From Malaciobacter pacificus (GTDB lineage: Bacteria > Campylobacterota > Campylobacteria > Campylobacterales > Arcobacteraceae): 64,000 nt of DNA. The position numbers were made by a program, and so were the translations under genes. The stretch's first letter is position 1, and every line of letters begins with the position of its first letter. The notes beneath the pieces are model-generated. The model searched no databases. It was given only the letters and a program-made list of their open reading frames with translations, and had not been told where the DNA came from. Shown in pieces: positions 45,163 through 55,717 of the stretch. The stretch covers positions 2,232,001 through 2,296,000 of the forward strand of contig NZ_CP035928.1 in assembly GCF_004214795.1 (NCBI RefSeq), written 5' to 3'.

Positions 45163-45675
45163 CTAGAACGGTATTTCGTCTTCGTCTATATCAATTTCAG
45201 GTATTCTTTGTTCAAAATTCTGCTTTGGAGCAGCTTGTTGATTACTCATACCACCATTGTTTGAAGGAGGCGTGTATTGGTTAGATGGTTGATTATACGA
45301 TCCAACTTGCGGATTATAACCTTGGTTGTCCCCACCCATTGCAGAATCACTTTTTGAATCTAACATTTTCATAGTATCAACTCTTAAAGAGTGTCTATTT
45401 CTATTTGATCCATCTTGTGCAGTCCATTGTTCAAATACAAGTCTTCCTTCTAATAAAACTTTAGAACCTTTTCTTAAGTATTGATTAGCAACTTCAGCAG
45501 ATCTACCAAAGATATTAAAATCTAAAAAACAAACTTCATCTTTTTGTTCACCAGTTGAAGTTTTAAATTTATAAGATGTAGCAATTGCAGATTTTGCAAC
45601 AGCACTACCAGATGGTAAATATCTTAATTCAATATCTCTAGTTAAATTTCCTACCATTATTACTTTATTATACAT
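45163..45675 (-). CDS. ssb: Single-stranded DNA-binding protein
   Basis: 170 residues. N-terminal OB fold (1-110; MYNKVIMVGNLTRDIELRYL), then a glycine-, asparagine- and glutamine-rich linker, then the acidic tail DIDEDEIPF that recruits repair and replication proteins. Lies between rpsF and rpsR, which keeps single-stranded DNA binding coupled to ribosome genes as in many bacteria. Confidence 0.97.
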   Translation of the reverse strand: MYNKVIMVGNLTRDIELRYLPSGSAVAKSAIATSYKFKTSTGEQKDEVCFLDFNIFGRSAEVANQYLRKGSKVLLEGRLVFEQWTAQDGSNRNRHSLRVDTMKMLDSKSDSAMGGDNQGYNPQVGSYNQPSNQYTPPSNNGGMSNQQAAPKQNFEQRIPEIDIDEDEIPF

Positions 45676-45699
45676 ATTTGGTTCCTATTCTACTTTGAA

Positions 45700-46053
45700 T
45701 TAGTTAGCTTTTTTAGCTGCCTCTTCGCTCATTTTTGTCCAAGCAGCAACTTCTTTTTTGCTCTCGTATTTAATGAAAATGAATCTTAAAGTATTTTCGT
45801 TGATTCTGTAATTTCTTTCGATTTCAGCAATTCCTGCTGGGTTACCTTTAAAGTATACTACAAAATAGTATCCTCTTTTACACTTTTCAATTTCGTATGC
45901 TAATTCTCTAGCACCCATATCATCAGTTGATGCAATTTCTCCACCATTTTTTTCAATGATTGCTTTGAAGTTCTCGATTTGTGCTACAGTCTCTTCTTCA
46001 GTTAATGTAGGCTTTAAAATAAACATTGTTTCGTAATGTTTTAATTTAGACAT
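45700..46053 (-). CDS. rpsF: 30S ribosomal protein S6
   Basis: 117 residues. [17 protein letters not shown] and the [20 protein letters not shown] strand-helix are standard S6. First gene of the rpsF-ssb-rpsR operon; AAGGAG precedes the ATG. The short GC-rich leader (TTTTCGCCGG, about 46067-46076) is unusual for this genome and may hold an S6/S18 control element, though I cannot model it. Confidence 0.97.
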   Translation of the reverse strand: MSKLKHYETMFILKPTLTEEETVAQIENFKAIIEKNGGEIASTDDMGARELAYEIEKCKRGYYFVVYFKGNPAGIAEIERNYRINENTLRFIFIKYESKKEVAAWTKMSEEAAKKAN

Positions 46054-46132
46054 TAAATCTCCTTATAGTTTTCGCCGGTATTTCTTTACATTCCTAATAT
46101 CAGCAAGGATGTTTTTTGTAAAGTTTTGGATT

Positions 46133-47113
46133 TTATCTAAATAAAACTGTGAATTTTCTTAGACTTGCTTGAAGGTATAAACTTTGCTTATCGATTTTTG
46201 AAGTTTTAAAATCTAACTCAATCTGCAATAAATAGTTAAAAATCTCTTGAAAAACTTCAGGTTTGATATTTATAGCCAACTTTGATTTCTTTTCCCAAAT
46301 ATTTTTAGGAGGAATAAAGCCTAATATTTCTTTAGGGTTTGGTTGTCCTATAGCTCTTGCATATGCACTAATCATAAAAAGCTGTTGAACAAAAGATGTA
46401 ATTTGATTTAATAAAAAAATCTCATTCATTCCCTCTTCTAATAATGAGGCTAAATCATTACTAATATCTTTTCCAGCAATTAAATCATGTAAAAAATCTT
46501 CAAAATTAACAGCACCTATCCCAAAGCAATGAGTATTGATTATATTTGAAGTGATTTTTTCATCAAATATCGCAAGTTTATTTAGATCGTTAACACATAA
46601 TGATAAATCATTTTTATGCATAAAATATAGATGATTTAAAGCAGACAATTCATAATTTATATTTAAACTTTTAGCTTCATTTTCAAGTAATCTTACTGCT
46701 TCAGTATCAAAAGGTTTAAAAAATCTAACACAAACAGAGTTTGTTTTATCAGAAAAACTTTTCTCCATAGCTTTAAAATCACTATCTCCCATACATGAAA
46801 AAATAACTGTACTATCACTGTTTGTATTACAAGCTTGAATTAGTTCATCTACCTCTTTTTTAGGTATTTTTTTATCACATTTAATTACTAAAATATTGTT
46901 TGATGAAAAAAGTGATGATTGAAGAAGTTTATCTTTTGCGTATTTAAAATTATAATCATCAAAATAGAGTTTCTCACACTCATCAATACTACCATGACTC
47001 TTAGCCACCATTAATGAATAGTGTTCTATTAAATAATTAGATTGTCCGTAAAACATATATGCACTATATTTTTTATTATTTTTAAAATGATTATCAAATT
47101 CGTTTTTATACAT
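46133..47113 (-). CDS. holA: DNA polymerase III delta subunit (HolA)
   Basis: 326 residues, a divergent clamp-loader subunit. N-terminal segment MFYGQSNYLIEHYSLMVAK and LLQSSLFSSNNILVIKCDKK correspond to the HolA domain that opens the sliding clamp; the C-terminal half is the helical collar (LLNQITSFVQQLFMISAYARAIG, SLYLQASLRKF). As expected for delta there is no Walker motif. Upstream of rpsF on the same strand. Confidence 0.82.
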   Translation of the reverse strand: MYKNEFDNHFKNNKKYSAYMFYGQSNYLIEHYSLMVAKSHGSIDECEKLYFDDYNFKYAKDKLLQSSLFSSNNILVIKCDKKIPKKEVDELIQACNTNSDSTVIFSCMGDSDFKAMEKSFSDKTNSVCVRFFKPFDTEAVRLLENEAKSLNINYELSALNHLYFMHKNDLSLCVNDLNKLAIFDEKITSNIINTHCFGIGAVNFEDFLHDLIAGKDISNDLASLLEEGMNEIFLLNQITSFVQQLFMISAYARAIGQPNPKEILGFIPPKNIWEKKSKLAINIKPEVFQEIFNYLLQIELDFKTSKIDKQSLYLQASLRKFTVLFR

Positions 47114-47175
47114 AAGTTATATCATATCCTAAGTTCTCTTTTAATACAATAGATTTTTATAAAAAAAGGTTTTTT

Positions 47176-47556
47176 ATGTATAAAATAATTCTTCCACTTT
47201 TAGGTTTTGAGTCTGTTGAAAGTGCTGATATTATCGAACAAGATGAGTATTTCTCAACACTTGTTTTAAATAATGAAGCTCAAATAAAAGTACATCTAGT
47301 AAATATAAATTATATCAATAAATTTCCATTAAGTTTTAAAATTGATGAAACTATTTTAGAAAAACTAAAAGTTTCAAAAAAAGAAGATTTTGAAATCTAT
47401 TTTTGTTTAGTAATTCAAAACCCTATTGAAGAATCAATTGTAAATCTAATTGCTCCTGTTTTAATAAATAAAAAAGATAAGCTTTTAGGACAACATGTAA
47501 TAAATGATAGAGTTATCAAATTATTTGCAACACTAAAAGAGACAACTACACTATAG
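47176..47556 (+). CDS. fliW: Flagellar assembly factor FliW
   Basis: 126 residues. The second half, IYFCLVIQNPIEESIVNLIAP-type sequence followed by VLINKKDKLLGQHV, is the FliW pattern (vtip-p--mtvNL-aPivin---r-g-Qvv). FliW binds and blocks the translational repressor CsrA and is itself sequestered by flagellin, tuning flagellin synthesis. Lies between the minus-strand holA and rnr genes; its end overlaps rnr by 11 bp. Confidence is moderate because the first half is divergent. Confidence 0.75.
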   Translation: MYKIILPLLGFESVESADIIEQDEYFSTLVLNNEAQIKVHLVNINYINKFPLSFKIDETILEKLKVSKKEDFEIYFCLVIQNPIEESIVNLIAPVLINKKDKLLGQHVINDRVIKLFATLKETTTL

Positions 47557-49393
47557 TTGCCACAATTTGTTTTGTTGCAATATCTGCAGATTTTATTTTT
47601 ACTTTCATTTTAGAAAATAGCTTTTGAGCTTTATAGTTATCTAAAGTCAATTTTAATCCAATCATATTTTCGACACAAACAGCTCTTCCTTTTTCTGTAT
47701 CAACAACTTTTACTTTAATATAGTTTCCAATATTATCTTTTGCCCATCTTGCATATTTTCTATCTTCAAAATCCCAAACAAGTTGGTCTACTTTTCTTTC
47801 ATTTGTAGAGATATGTTCACAAATGGCATCTATATCTTTTGGAGTCTGTTTTGTTTTTAAAATTCTATGTAACACTAAATCTGAATATCTTCTAATTGGA
47901 CTTGTAAAATGAGAATAAGATTTAAATCCTAAACCAAAGTGTCCTAAGTTTTTAGAACTATATTTTGCTTGAGTTTGAGATTGAATAATAAGTTCATCAA
48001 TCTCTTCTTCAAGTCCAGTATATTTTGCTTTTTGTTGTATATGAGTAATTGTTTCATGAACATTATTTTTTAGTTTTACACTAACACCTAATATATTTAC
48101 ATCATCAACCAATTTTGAAATAGCTTTTAATGATGGCTCTTCATGAATTCTATAAATTCCTACACTATTAACTTTTTTACTTGCTTCTATATTTGCTAAC
48201 AACATACACTCTTCAATTAATTGATGAGATGCAGTTGAAGTTTCAACTTCAATTGATTCAACTTTAAAATTTTTAAGTCTTAATCTGTTTTCTTGAGTTC
48301 TAAACTCATATCCTGTTTTTAATCTTTTAGCTCTATATGCTTTTGTAACTTCATAAAGTGGAAGTAAGTATTTAAATATCTCATTATCAATTGCACTTGT
48401 TTGGTCAAAATGGCCTTCAATAACTCTATCAATTCTTCCATAAGAGTATTTCTTGTGAGAGTTTATAATTGCTTCAAAAAGTTCACTTTTAATTACATCT
48501 TGTTTTTCTAAATCTAAATATATTTTAAAAACATAAGCATATCTATCAACTCCTTCTTTTAATGAACACATATCTTCACTTAGTTCATTTGGAAGCATAG
48601 GTAAAACTTTTGCAGGTAAATAAATAGAAGTTGATTTTTTAAAAGCTAATTTATCTAACTCACTGCCCTCTTTTACAAAATAAGAAACATCTGCAATTGC
48701 TACATACAATACTTTTTCATTTTGATCATAATAAATTGCATCATCGTGGTCTTTTGCACTATTTGGATCAATAGTACAAAAAGGAAGCTCTCTTAAATCA
48801 ACTCTTTTTTTAATATCATCCATTTTTGCATTTACTTCTAAAGGCTTGTCATGTCTAAAAGTCTCTTGATATAAATATAGTGAAATAAATTCATCAATTT
48901 TAGCATCACTTAAATTTCCAATATTTTTAACCAAATCAAATGACTTATTATCAATTAGTAAAACATCGCCCTCTTTATAATCTTTTGATTTTTTTGATTG
49001 AAGTAAAATATTCTCTTTTAAAGTATGAAAATTCCCATCTTTTACATAAACTAAAATATCATGACTCTTTCCATCTAAAACTTTTATAATCTTTGCTTTA
49101 GTTCTGCTTCTTGGATTAAAAACTCTTTTTGCTAGTACTAGATCACCATTATAAGCCCCATTTAAACTATCAAACTCAATCTTAATATTTTTGTGCTCAC
49201 TTACTAAATCTTCTAAAATTACTAAGTTTTTACCTACATTAACTATGGCAACTTTATATTTTGAATTTAATTCATAGGTATCTTCATTTTTTTGAATGAT
49301 TCCCTGATCTTCATATTTTTTAATTAATTTTAATTCTTCTTCATTAAAGTTTTGATTCTGTGATTGAAGTTTAGTAAATAGCTCTTTTAGCAA
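47546..49393 (-). CDS. rnr: Ribonuclease R (RNB-family exoribonuclease)
   Basis: 615 residues, shorter than the E. coli enzyme (about 810) at the N-terminus. Cold-shock-type domains in the first 190 residues, then the RNB catalytic domain with FCTIDPNSAKDHDDAIYYD (metal-binding aspartates) and FTSPIRRYSDLVLHRIL, then a C-terminal S1 domain. Degrades structured RNA 3' to 5'. Divergent from ilvC, as I recall for C. jejuni. Confidence 0.93.
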   Translation of the reverse strand: MLKELFTKLQSQNQNFNEEELKLIKKYEDQGIIQKNEDTYELNSKYKVAIVNVGKNLVILEDLVSEHKNIKIEFDSLNGAYNGDLVLAKRVFNPRSRTKAKIIKVLDGKSHDILVYVKDGNFHTLKENILLQSKKSKDYKEGDVLLIDNKSFDLVKNIGNLSDAKIDEFISLYLYQETFRHDKPLEVNAKMDDIKKRVDLRELPFCTIDPNSAKDHDDAIYYDQNEKVLYVAIADVSYFVKEGSELDKLAFKKSTSIYLPAKVLPMLPNELSEDMCSLKEGVDRYAYVFKIYLDLEKQDVIKSELFEAIINSHKKYSYGRIDRVIEGHFDQTSAIDNEIFKYLLPLYEVTKAYRAKRLKTGYEFRTQENRLRLKNFKVESIEVETSTASHQLIEECMLLANIEASKKVNSVGIYRIHEEPSLKAISKLVDDVNILGVSVKLKNNVHETITHIQQKAKYTGLEEEIDELIIQSQTQAKYSSKNLGHFGLGFKSYSHFTSPIRRYSDLVLHRILKTKQTPKDIDAICEHISTNERKVDQLVWDFEDRKYARWAKDNIGNYIKVKVVDTEKGRAVCVENMIGLKLTLDNYKAQKLFSKMKVKIKSADIATKQIVATIV

Positions 49394-49480
49394 AGTTTTT
49401 TCCTTTAGTATTAATAACCTAATCCTATCTAAAAAATCATACTATTTTTTTTAATTACCTAGAATTTAGATAGTTTTTTG

Positions 49481-50538
<1,058 letters not shown>

Positions 50539-50547
50539 TTTATATCA

Positions 50548-50572
50548 TTTAAGAGAGACTTCCTCTCTTAAA
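50548..50572 (+). terminator. Hairpin after ilvC
   Basis: Perfect 10-bp stem TTTAAGAGAG / CTCTCTTAAA with loop ACTTC; little T tract follows, so read-through into the next gene is likely. Confidence 0.55.
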
Positions 50573-50588
50573 TATAAAGCTACTTTAT

Positions 50589-51749
50589 ATGAGTAAAAAA
50601 AAACAAAAAACAAATAAAACTAAATCATCACAAATATCAAATAAAAAACTAGCTAAAGTATTTTTACTAATATTCTCATTCGCCATTTTATCAGTTGGTG
50701 TAAGTTATTTTATAATGCAAAAAGAGAATAGTATTAAAACTACAAAAACTTCAACAATTATAAAAAAAGAAGAACCTCTAAAAATAGAAAAATCCGATGA
50801 ACTTAAAGAGTTTGATGAAAAAAAACTTGATGAACACTTCGAAAATAAAAGACAAGAAGAGACTTATCATAGTAAATATGAAGAGATTACAGAAGAAGTA
50901 AAAAAAGATATCATTGAACATCATCCAAAAATAATAGATAAAAAAATTGAGAAGAAACAAGAAACTACAAAAATTAGTGAAGAAAAGAAAGTAGAAAAAA
51001 AAGTACAATCTACAAAAAAAATTGAAATTCAAGAAAAATATGATGAATCAAAAATAGTAACTCAAAGAGATAAATTTAAATTTGACCATAATGATAAACC
51101 AAAATTGGCAATTGTAATTGATGATGTTACAACAAGTGCTCAAAAAAGAAGAATTTTAGATGTTGGATACAAAGTGACTATGGCTTTTTTACCTCCAACT
51201 CCTGGGCACAAAAACTCTGCCTCAATAGCACAAGATTTACCTTTTTATATGATTCACTTTCCATTACAAGCTTCTAGTAAATTTAGTGGCCCTGAAATAA
51301 ATACTTTAACAATAAATGACTCTTATGAAACAATTGAAAAAAGAGTAGCGCAACTTAGAAAATGGTATCCAAAAGCTATTTATACAAATAATCATACAGG
51401 CTCAGTATTTACAGAAAATCATGAAGCAATGGATAAACTATTTAAAGCTTTAAAAAAGCATAACTTTATATTTGTTGATAGTAGAACAAGTGCTAACTCT
51501 GTTGTAAAAAAATATGCAAAAAAGTATAACATGCCATATATTGTAAGAAATACATTTCTAGATAATGAAAAAGATTTTCACTATATTCAAAATCAATTAA
51601 AAAAAGCAATTATAATTGCAAAAAAAAGAGGCTTTGCAATTGCAATTGGACACCCTTATAATATCACAACTGAAGTTTTAGCCAAATCAAAACATTTATT
51701 AAAAGATGTTGAACCTATTTATATAAACGAACTTCCTTATTTAAAATAG
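50589..51749 (+). CDS. Divergent polysaccharide deacetylase-family membrane protein
   Basis: 386 residues. A basic start (KKKQKTNKTKSSQ), one membrane helix at about 24-44, a lysine- and glutamate-rich coiled linker to about residue 160, then a periplasmic domain: LAIVIDDVTTSAQKRRIL, AFLPPTPGHKNS, FPLQASSKFSGP, FVDSRTSANSV and IGHPYNIT. This is the divergent polysaccharide deacetylase 2 family (PF04748 type), of unknown substrate, possibly peptidoglycan. Lies between ilvC and dprA as I recall for C. jejuni Cj0633. Confidence 0.85.
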   Translation: MSKKKQKTNKTKSSQISNKKLAKVFLLIFSFAILSVGVSYFIMQKENSIKTTKTSTIIKKEEPLKIEKSDELKEFDEKKLDEHFENKRQEETYHSKYEEITEEVKKDIIEHHPKIIDKKIEKKQETTKISEEKKVEKKVQSTKKIEIQEKYDESKIVTQRDKFKFDHNDKPKLAIVIDDVTTSAQKRRILDVGYKVTMAFLPPTPGHKNSASIAQDLPFYMIHFPLQASSKFSGPEINTLTINDSYETIEKRVAQLRKWYPKAIYTNNHTGSVFTENHEAMDKLFKALKKHNFIFVDSRTSANSVVKKYAKKYNMPYIVRNTFLDNEKDFHYIQNQLKKAIIIAKKRGFAIAIGHPYNITTEVLAKSKHLLKDVEPIYINELPYLK

Positions 51750-51755
51750 TTTAGA

Positions 51756-51761
51756 TATAAT
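51756..51761 (+). promoter_or_regulatory. -10 box of dprA
   Basis: TATAAT in TAGATATAATATT, 30 bp before the dprA ATG. Confidence 0.5.
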
Positions 51762-51791
51762 ATTTTAAATTATTAAATGGTTTAAAATATT

Positions 51792-52565
51792 ATGATTAGA
51801 AAATTAGAATTTCATATAAATGAATTAGAGAATATGAAAAAATATCCCAAAGATCTTTTTTATATTGGTAATTATAAACTTTTAGAAAAAAGAAAAATCT
51901 CAATAGTTGGAACTCGTCGTCCAAATTCCTATGCAAAAGAGTTTACACATAAATTATCATCAAAACTTTCCAATAGTGGTTTTTGTATTATTAGTGGAGC
52001 AGCACTAGGTGTTGATGCAATTGCACACAACGCAGCAGGCGCTGCTAATACAATTGCAGTTGTAGCTAATGGTCTTGATATTAGATATCCAAGTGTAAAT
52101 AAAAATCTTATTTCAAATATAGAAAGAGAGGGATTAATTTTATCTGCATATAAAGAAGGAGAAAAAGCTAGAAATTACACATTTGTTCTAAGAAATGAAA
52201 TTGTAGTTGCCCTTGGAGAAATACTTATAGTCACACAAGCAGATGAAAAATCTGGCACTTTAACTTCCATAGAATATGCTTTAAAAATGGGTAAAAAAGT
52301 TTATACAATTCCACATAGATTAAATGAAAGTATAGGTACTCAAAAACTAATCAAAGAAGGTCTGATTGAAGTTATTTATGATATAGATGAATTTATTGAA
52401 AGTTTAGGTGTTCAAATAAAACCTCAGATTTTAGATGAAGTTCTATTATATTGTGAGTCAAATCCAAGTTATGATGAAGCCTTTGCTAAATATTCAAATA
52501 AAATTTTTGAATATGAGCTAGAAGGGAAGATTAAAGTTGAAAATGGAAAAATATTTGTTATTTAA
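51792..52565 (+). CDS. dprA: DNA-processing protein DprA
   Basis: 257 residues. Loads RecA on incoming single-stranded DNA in natural transformation. The Rossmann core is clear: ISIVGTRRPNSYAKEF, SGAALGVDAIAHNAA and DEKSGTLTSIEYALKMGK. The N-terminal SAM-type domain of longer DprA is missing and the C-terminal winged-helix part is short, as usual in Campylobacterota. The gene ends one base before the convergent nhaA stop, with no terminator space between. Confidence 0.93.
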   Translation: MIRKLEFHINELENMKKYPKDLFYIGNYKLLEKRKISIVGTRRPNSYAKEFTHKLSSKLSNSGFCIISGAALGVDAIAHNAAGAANTIAVVANGLDIRYPSVNKNLISNIEREGLILSAYKEGEKARNYTFVLRNEIVVALGEILIVTQADEKSGTLTSIEYALKMGKKVYTIPHRLNESIGTQKLIKEGLIEVIYDIDEFIESLGVQIKPQILDEVLLYCESNPSYDEAFAKYSNKIFEYELEGKIKVENGKIFVI

Positions 52566-53753
52566 CTAAACATTACAAAATTTTTTTGACCTACTTCTTC
52601 TAAGAATTATATATCCTAAAACTCCAGATAATAAAGAACCAATTAAAATAGCTAATTTATCAGTATAAAAAAATAAACTTGAATCATTATAAGCTAAAGA
52701 ATCTATAAATAGACTCATTGTAAAACCAATACCAGTTAAAACTGAAATTCCATACATTTGACTCCAAGTGACACATTTAGGAAGCTTTGCAAATTTTAAT
52801 TTAATAGCAATGAATGCAAAACTAAAAACTCCAATTTGTTTACCTAAAAACAAGCCTAAAATTATTCCAAGAGATACAGGTTCAGTAATTTTATCTAAAG
52901 ACATCTCTCTTAAATCAATTCCGGCATTTACAAATGCAAAAACTGGCAAAATAAAAAATGCCACCCATTTATGAATAAAACCTTCTAATGTTTTTGCAGG
53001 TGATACTAGCTTTCTTTTTTCATTCATTGCGTTTAGAGGGATCATAAAAGCTAAGATTATTCCAGCAAGTGTTGCATGAACTCCTGACTTTAATACACAT
53101 ATCCACATAATTGCACCAACTAAAAGATATAAACCTAAAGATAACACTTGTAATCGATTCATAATATATAGTATAAAAATTGATGCACTTGCTAAAGATA
53201 TAGATATAAAAGATAAGTCATTTGTATAAAAAAGTGCGATAATAATAATTGCACCTAAATCATCAAAAATTGCTAACGCCATTAAAAATATTTTTAAGCT
53301 TGTTGGAACTCGTTTTCCAAGTAAAGATAAAATACCAAGGGCAAATGCAATATCAGTTGCAGTTGGTATTGCCCAACCTTTCATTGCAAACTCATCACCG
53401 CTATTAAAAAATATAAAAGTTAGTGCAGGAATTGCCATTCCTCCAACTGCAGCTATTAAAGGTAGTGATATTTTAGAAAAACTCGATAGATGGCCAAGTA
53501 TCAATTCACGCTTAATTTCTAAACCTACATGTAAGAAGAAAATAGCCATTAATCCATCATTTACCCAAAGAATTAAAGGTTTTGAAATTTCAAGAAGGCT
53601 ACCTACTTTAAACTCTATTTTTGTATGTAAAAAAGTATTATAAAATTCTGATAAGAATGTATTACTAAATATAAGAGCTAATAAAGTAACAAAAATTAAG
53701 ATTAAACCTGAGCTTGACTCATTTTTTAAAAACTTTCCAACTAAAATTTTCAT
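52566..53753 (-). CDS. nhaA: Na+/H+ antiporter NhaA
   Basis: 395 residues, about twelve membrane helices. The ion-binding aspartates are in LAIFDDLGAIIIIALFY, and the unwound helix region PTATDIAFALGILSLLG is typical. Exchanges internal sodium for protons, for pH and salt balance. Its basic end RRSRSKKF is cytosolic. Convergent with dprA, abutting it exactly. With the BCCT carrier it suggests a salty habitat. Confidence 0.95.
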   Translation of the reverse strand: MKILVGKFLKNESSSGLILIFVTLLALIFSNTFLSEFYNTFLHTKIEFKVGSLLEISKPLILWVNDGLMAIFFLHVGLEIKRELILGHLSSFSKISLPLIAAVGGMAIPALTFIFFNSGDEFAMKGWAIPTATDIAFALGILSLLGKRVPTSLKIFLMALAIFDDLGAIIIIALFYTNDLSFISISLASASIFILYIMNRLQVLSLGLYLLVGAIMWICVLKSGVHATLAGIILAFMIPLNAMNEKRKLVSPAKTLEGFIHKWVAFFILPVFAFVNAGIDLREMSLDKITEPVSLGIILGLFLGKQIGVFSFAFIAIKLKFAKLPKCVTWSQMYGISVLTGIGFTMSLFIDSLAYNDSSLFFYTDKLAILIGSLLSGVLGYIILRRSRSKKFCNV

Positions 53754-53821
53754 ATTAATACCTTTTGATATAAAGATATTTTAGTACAGAAAGCTTTATT
53801 TTTAATTAAAAAACTATTTAT

Positions 53822-55132
53822 TTAGTGTCTTAATTGATATGTAATATCTCCAGCACCTACACCTAAAAAAATTCCTGTATCGTAAGATTTAATAATTTTT
53901 TCATCTTTTATTAAATCAATTCTTCCCTTCGTTGAAGATATTCTATCTGCAAAAATTGGATTATATGCTGCAAATTCTTTTTCAAAATCTATTTCAAGTT
54001 TTTGCTCACCTGGAATTGTCCAAATAGGTAAAATAATAAGTTCATCACATCTTCTAAAACACTTTTTGAAACCCTCTAAATTATCATGTGTTCTTGAATA
54101 CTTATGAGGTTGCCATAAAACAATTCTATTATCTAAATTTGTTAAGTTATCATATAATTCAATTGATTTCATTGTAGCATCAATCTCCGTTGGGTGATGA
54201 GCATAATCATCAATTACAACAAATTTATCATTTGCTTGAACAATATCAAATCTCTTTTTAATACCTTTATATTTTAAAAGATTTTTTCTAATAGTCTCTA
54301 TATCAAGTTCATTTAATGCTGCAAGTATTGCAAGTGATGCATCAACAGCAATATGATAACCAAATCCCCATACTTCAAATGTACCTAAATCTTTTAAATC
54401 AAATCTTGTACAAGGCTCTTTATCTTTTAAAGTATATGATAAGTTTTTAATATCAACACTTGGATAAAGGAATGTTGCATTTTCAGTATCTATATTTAAT
54501 TTCTTAATATCTTTATCTTCACCATTCAATACTCTTTTTTTAGCAAGACCTATAAATCTTTCATATGATTCATAAAATTTATCATAGTCATATTGATAAT
54601 ATTCCATATGTTCTGGTTCAGCATTTGTAACAATTGCACAATAAGGGTTTGAAAGTAAAAAAGAAGCATCAGACTCATCTGCTTCAAAAGCAACTAAATC
54701 ATTAACATATCTAAAGTTTGAGCCAAAATCTTTTGAAATAGCCCCAATTAATGCACTACTTTGTAAGATTGAAGCTAAAATTGCTGTTGTTGTAGATTTA
54801 CCATGAGCTCCCGCTACACAATAATTTTTCTTGTCACCTAATACGATTGGTAAAGCCTCTTTTCTTGAAAGAGTTCTAATTTGTTTTAATCTAGCCTCAA
54901 TTAACTCTGGATTCTCATCTGTAACAGCAGCAGAATAGATAACTAAATCAAAATCCTCACTTATATTTTTAGCCTCTTGAGGACAAGATACTTTGATACC
55001 CTCAATTTCTAGCTCTTTTGTAATAGGTGAGCTTTTCATATCAGAACCACTAATACTATGACCATCATTATTTAAAAATCTTGCTAAGGCAGAAAGACCA
55101 ATTCCACCAATTCCTATAAAATGTACTTTCAA
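53822..55132 (-). CDS. murC: UDP-N-acetylmuramate-L-alanine ligase
   Basis: 436 residues. Adds L-alanine to UDP-MurNAc in peptidoglycan synthesis. N-terminal Rossmann IGGIGLSALARFLNNDGH, ATP-binding VAGAHGKSTTTAILA, FEADESDASFL and VIDDYAHHPTEI are all standard. Its ATG begins immediately before the stop of the acidic unknown gene (zero spacing), so translation is coupled. Confidence 0.97.
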   Translation of the reverse strand: MKVHFIGIGGIGLSALARFLNNDGHSISGSDMKSSPITKELEIEGIKVSCPQEAKNISEDFDLVIYSAAVTDENPELIEARLKQIRTLSRKEALPIVLGDKKNYCVAGAHGKSTTTAILASILQSSALIGAISKDFGSNFRYVNDLVAFEADESDASFLLSNPYCAIVTNAEPEHMEYYQYDYDKFYESYERFIGLAKKRVLNGEDKDIKKLNIDTENATFLYPSVDIKNLSYTLKDKEPCTRFDLKDLGTFEVWGFGYHIAVDASLAILAALNELDIETIRKNLLKYKGIKKRFDIVQANDKFVVIDDYAHHPTEIDATMKSIELYDNLTNLDNRIVLWQPHKYSRTHDNLEGFKKCFRRCDELIILPIWTIPGEQKLEIDFEKEFAAYNPIFADRISSTKGRIDLIKDEKIIKSYDTGIFLGVGAGDITYQLRH

Positions 55133-55717
55133 TTATTTTCCTAGTAAATGTTTTAAATTATCATATTCAGTTTTTAATGTATCCTCATTTGAAGCTAAAA
55201 ACTCATCAATATCAAAATTAAACTCAGTTATAAAATATCCATAAATTTCATCATCACCTGAAGCATCTAAGTTAACCTTAGAATCATAAAACTCATCTAA
55301 CTGAATATTTGAAGATAAAGTTATAAGTAAAACATTTAAAGATTTTTCTAATCTCTCATCTTCAATAATATTTGCTATAACAAATACTAACTCTTTTGCT
55401 CCTTCAAAATTTTCATAAGACCACTTCTCAATCGCATGCTCATATAAAGCTCTAATATAAAGTAAATTATCACCTTCAAGATTTAATTTTTCATCTTTAT
55501 TTACAATCTTTTCAACATTTTCAAATGCTGTTTTTAAAATAGCAGAGTAAAGTTCATTTATTTTCTCTTCTTCTAAATCTAAAATAAGCATTGAATCTAG
55601 TGTTTCATACATCAATCCAATATCACCTGCCTTAATTGAATTTTCTCTAGCTTCTTCTAAATATTTTAAAAAATCTGGGTTTGTTCTAGCTTGAAATAGG
55701 TCTTCACTTTCCATCAA
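55133..55717 (-). CDS. Acidic helical protein of unknown function, coupled to murC
   Basis: 194 residues, strongly acidic and apparently all helical, resembling a tetratricopeptide-type repeat protein without a clear repeat: NSIKAGDIGLMYETLDSML, YIRALYEHAIEKW and YENFEGAKELVFVIANII. No cysteine and no signal peptide. It overlaps the dapC-like gene by 14 bp and touches murC with no gap, so it is locked into the wall-precursor gene run. Family not recognised; a regulator or partner of MurC is only a guess. Confidence 0.8.
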   Translation of the reverse strand: MMESEDLFQARTNPDFLKYLEEARENSIKAGDIGLMYETLDSMLILDLEEEKINELYSAILKTAFENVEKIVNKDEKLNLEGDNLLYIRALYEHAIEKWSYENFEGAKELVFVIANIIEDERLEKSLNVLLITLSSNIQLDEFYDSKVNLDASGDDEIYGYFITEFNFDIDEFLASNEDTLKTEYDNLKHLLGK

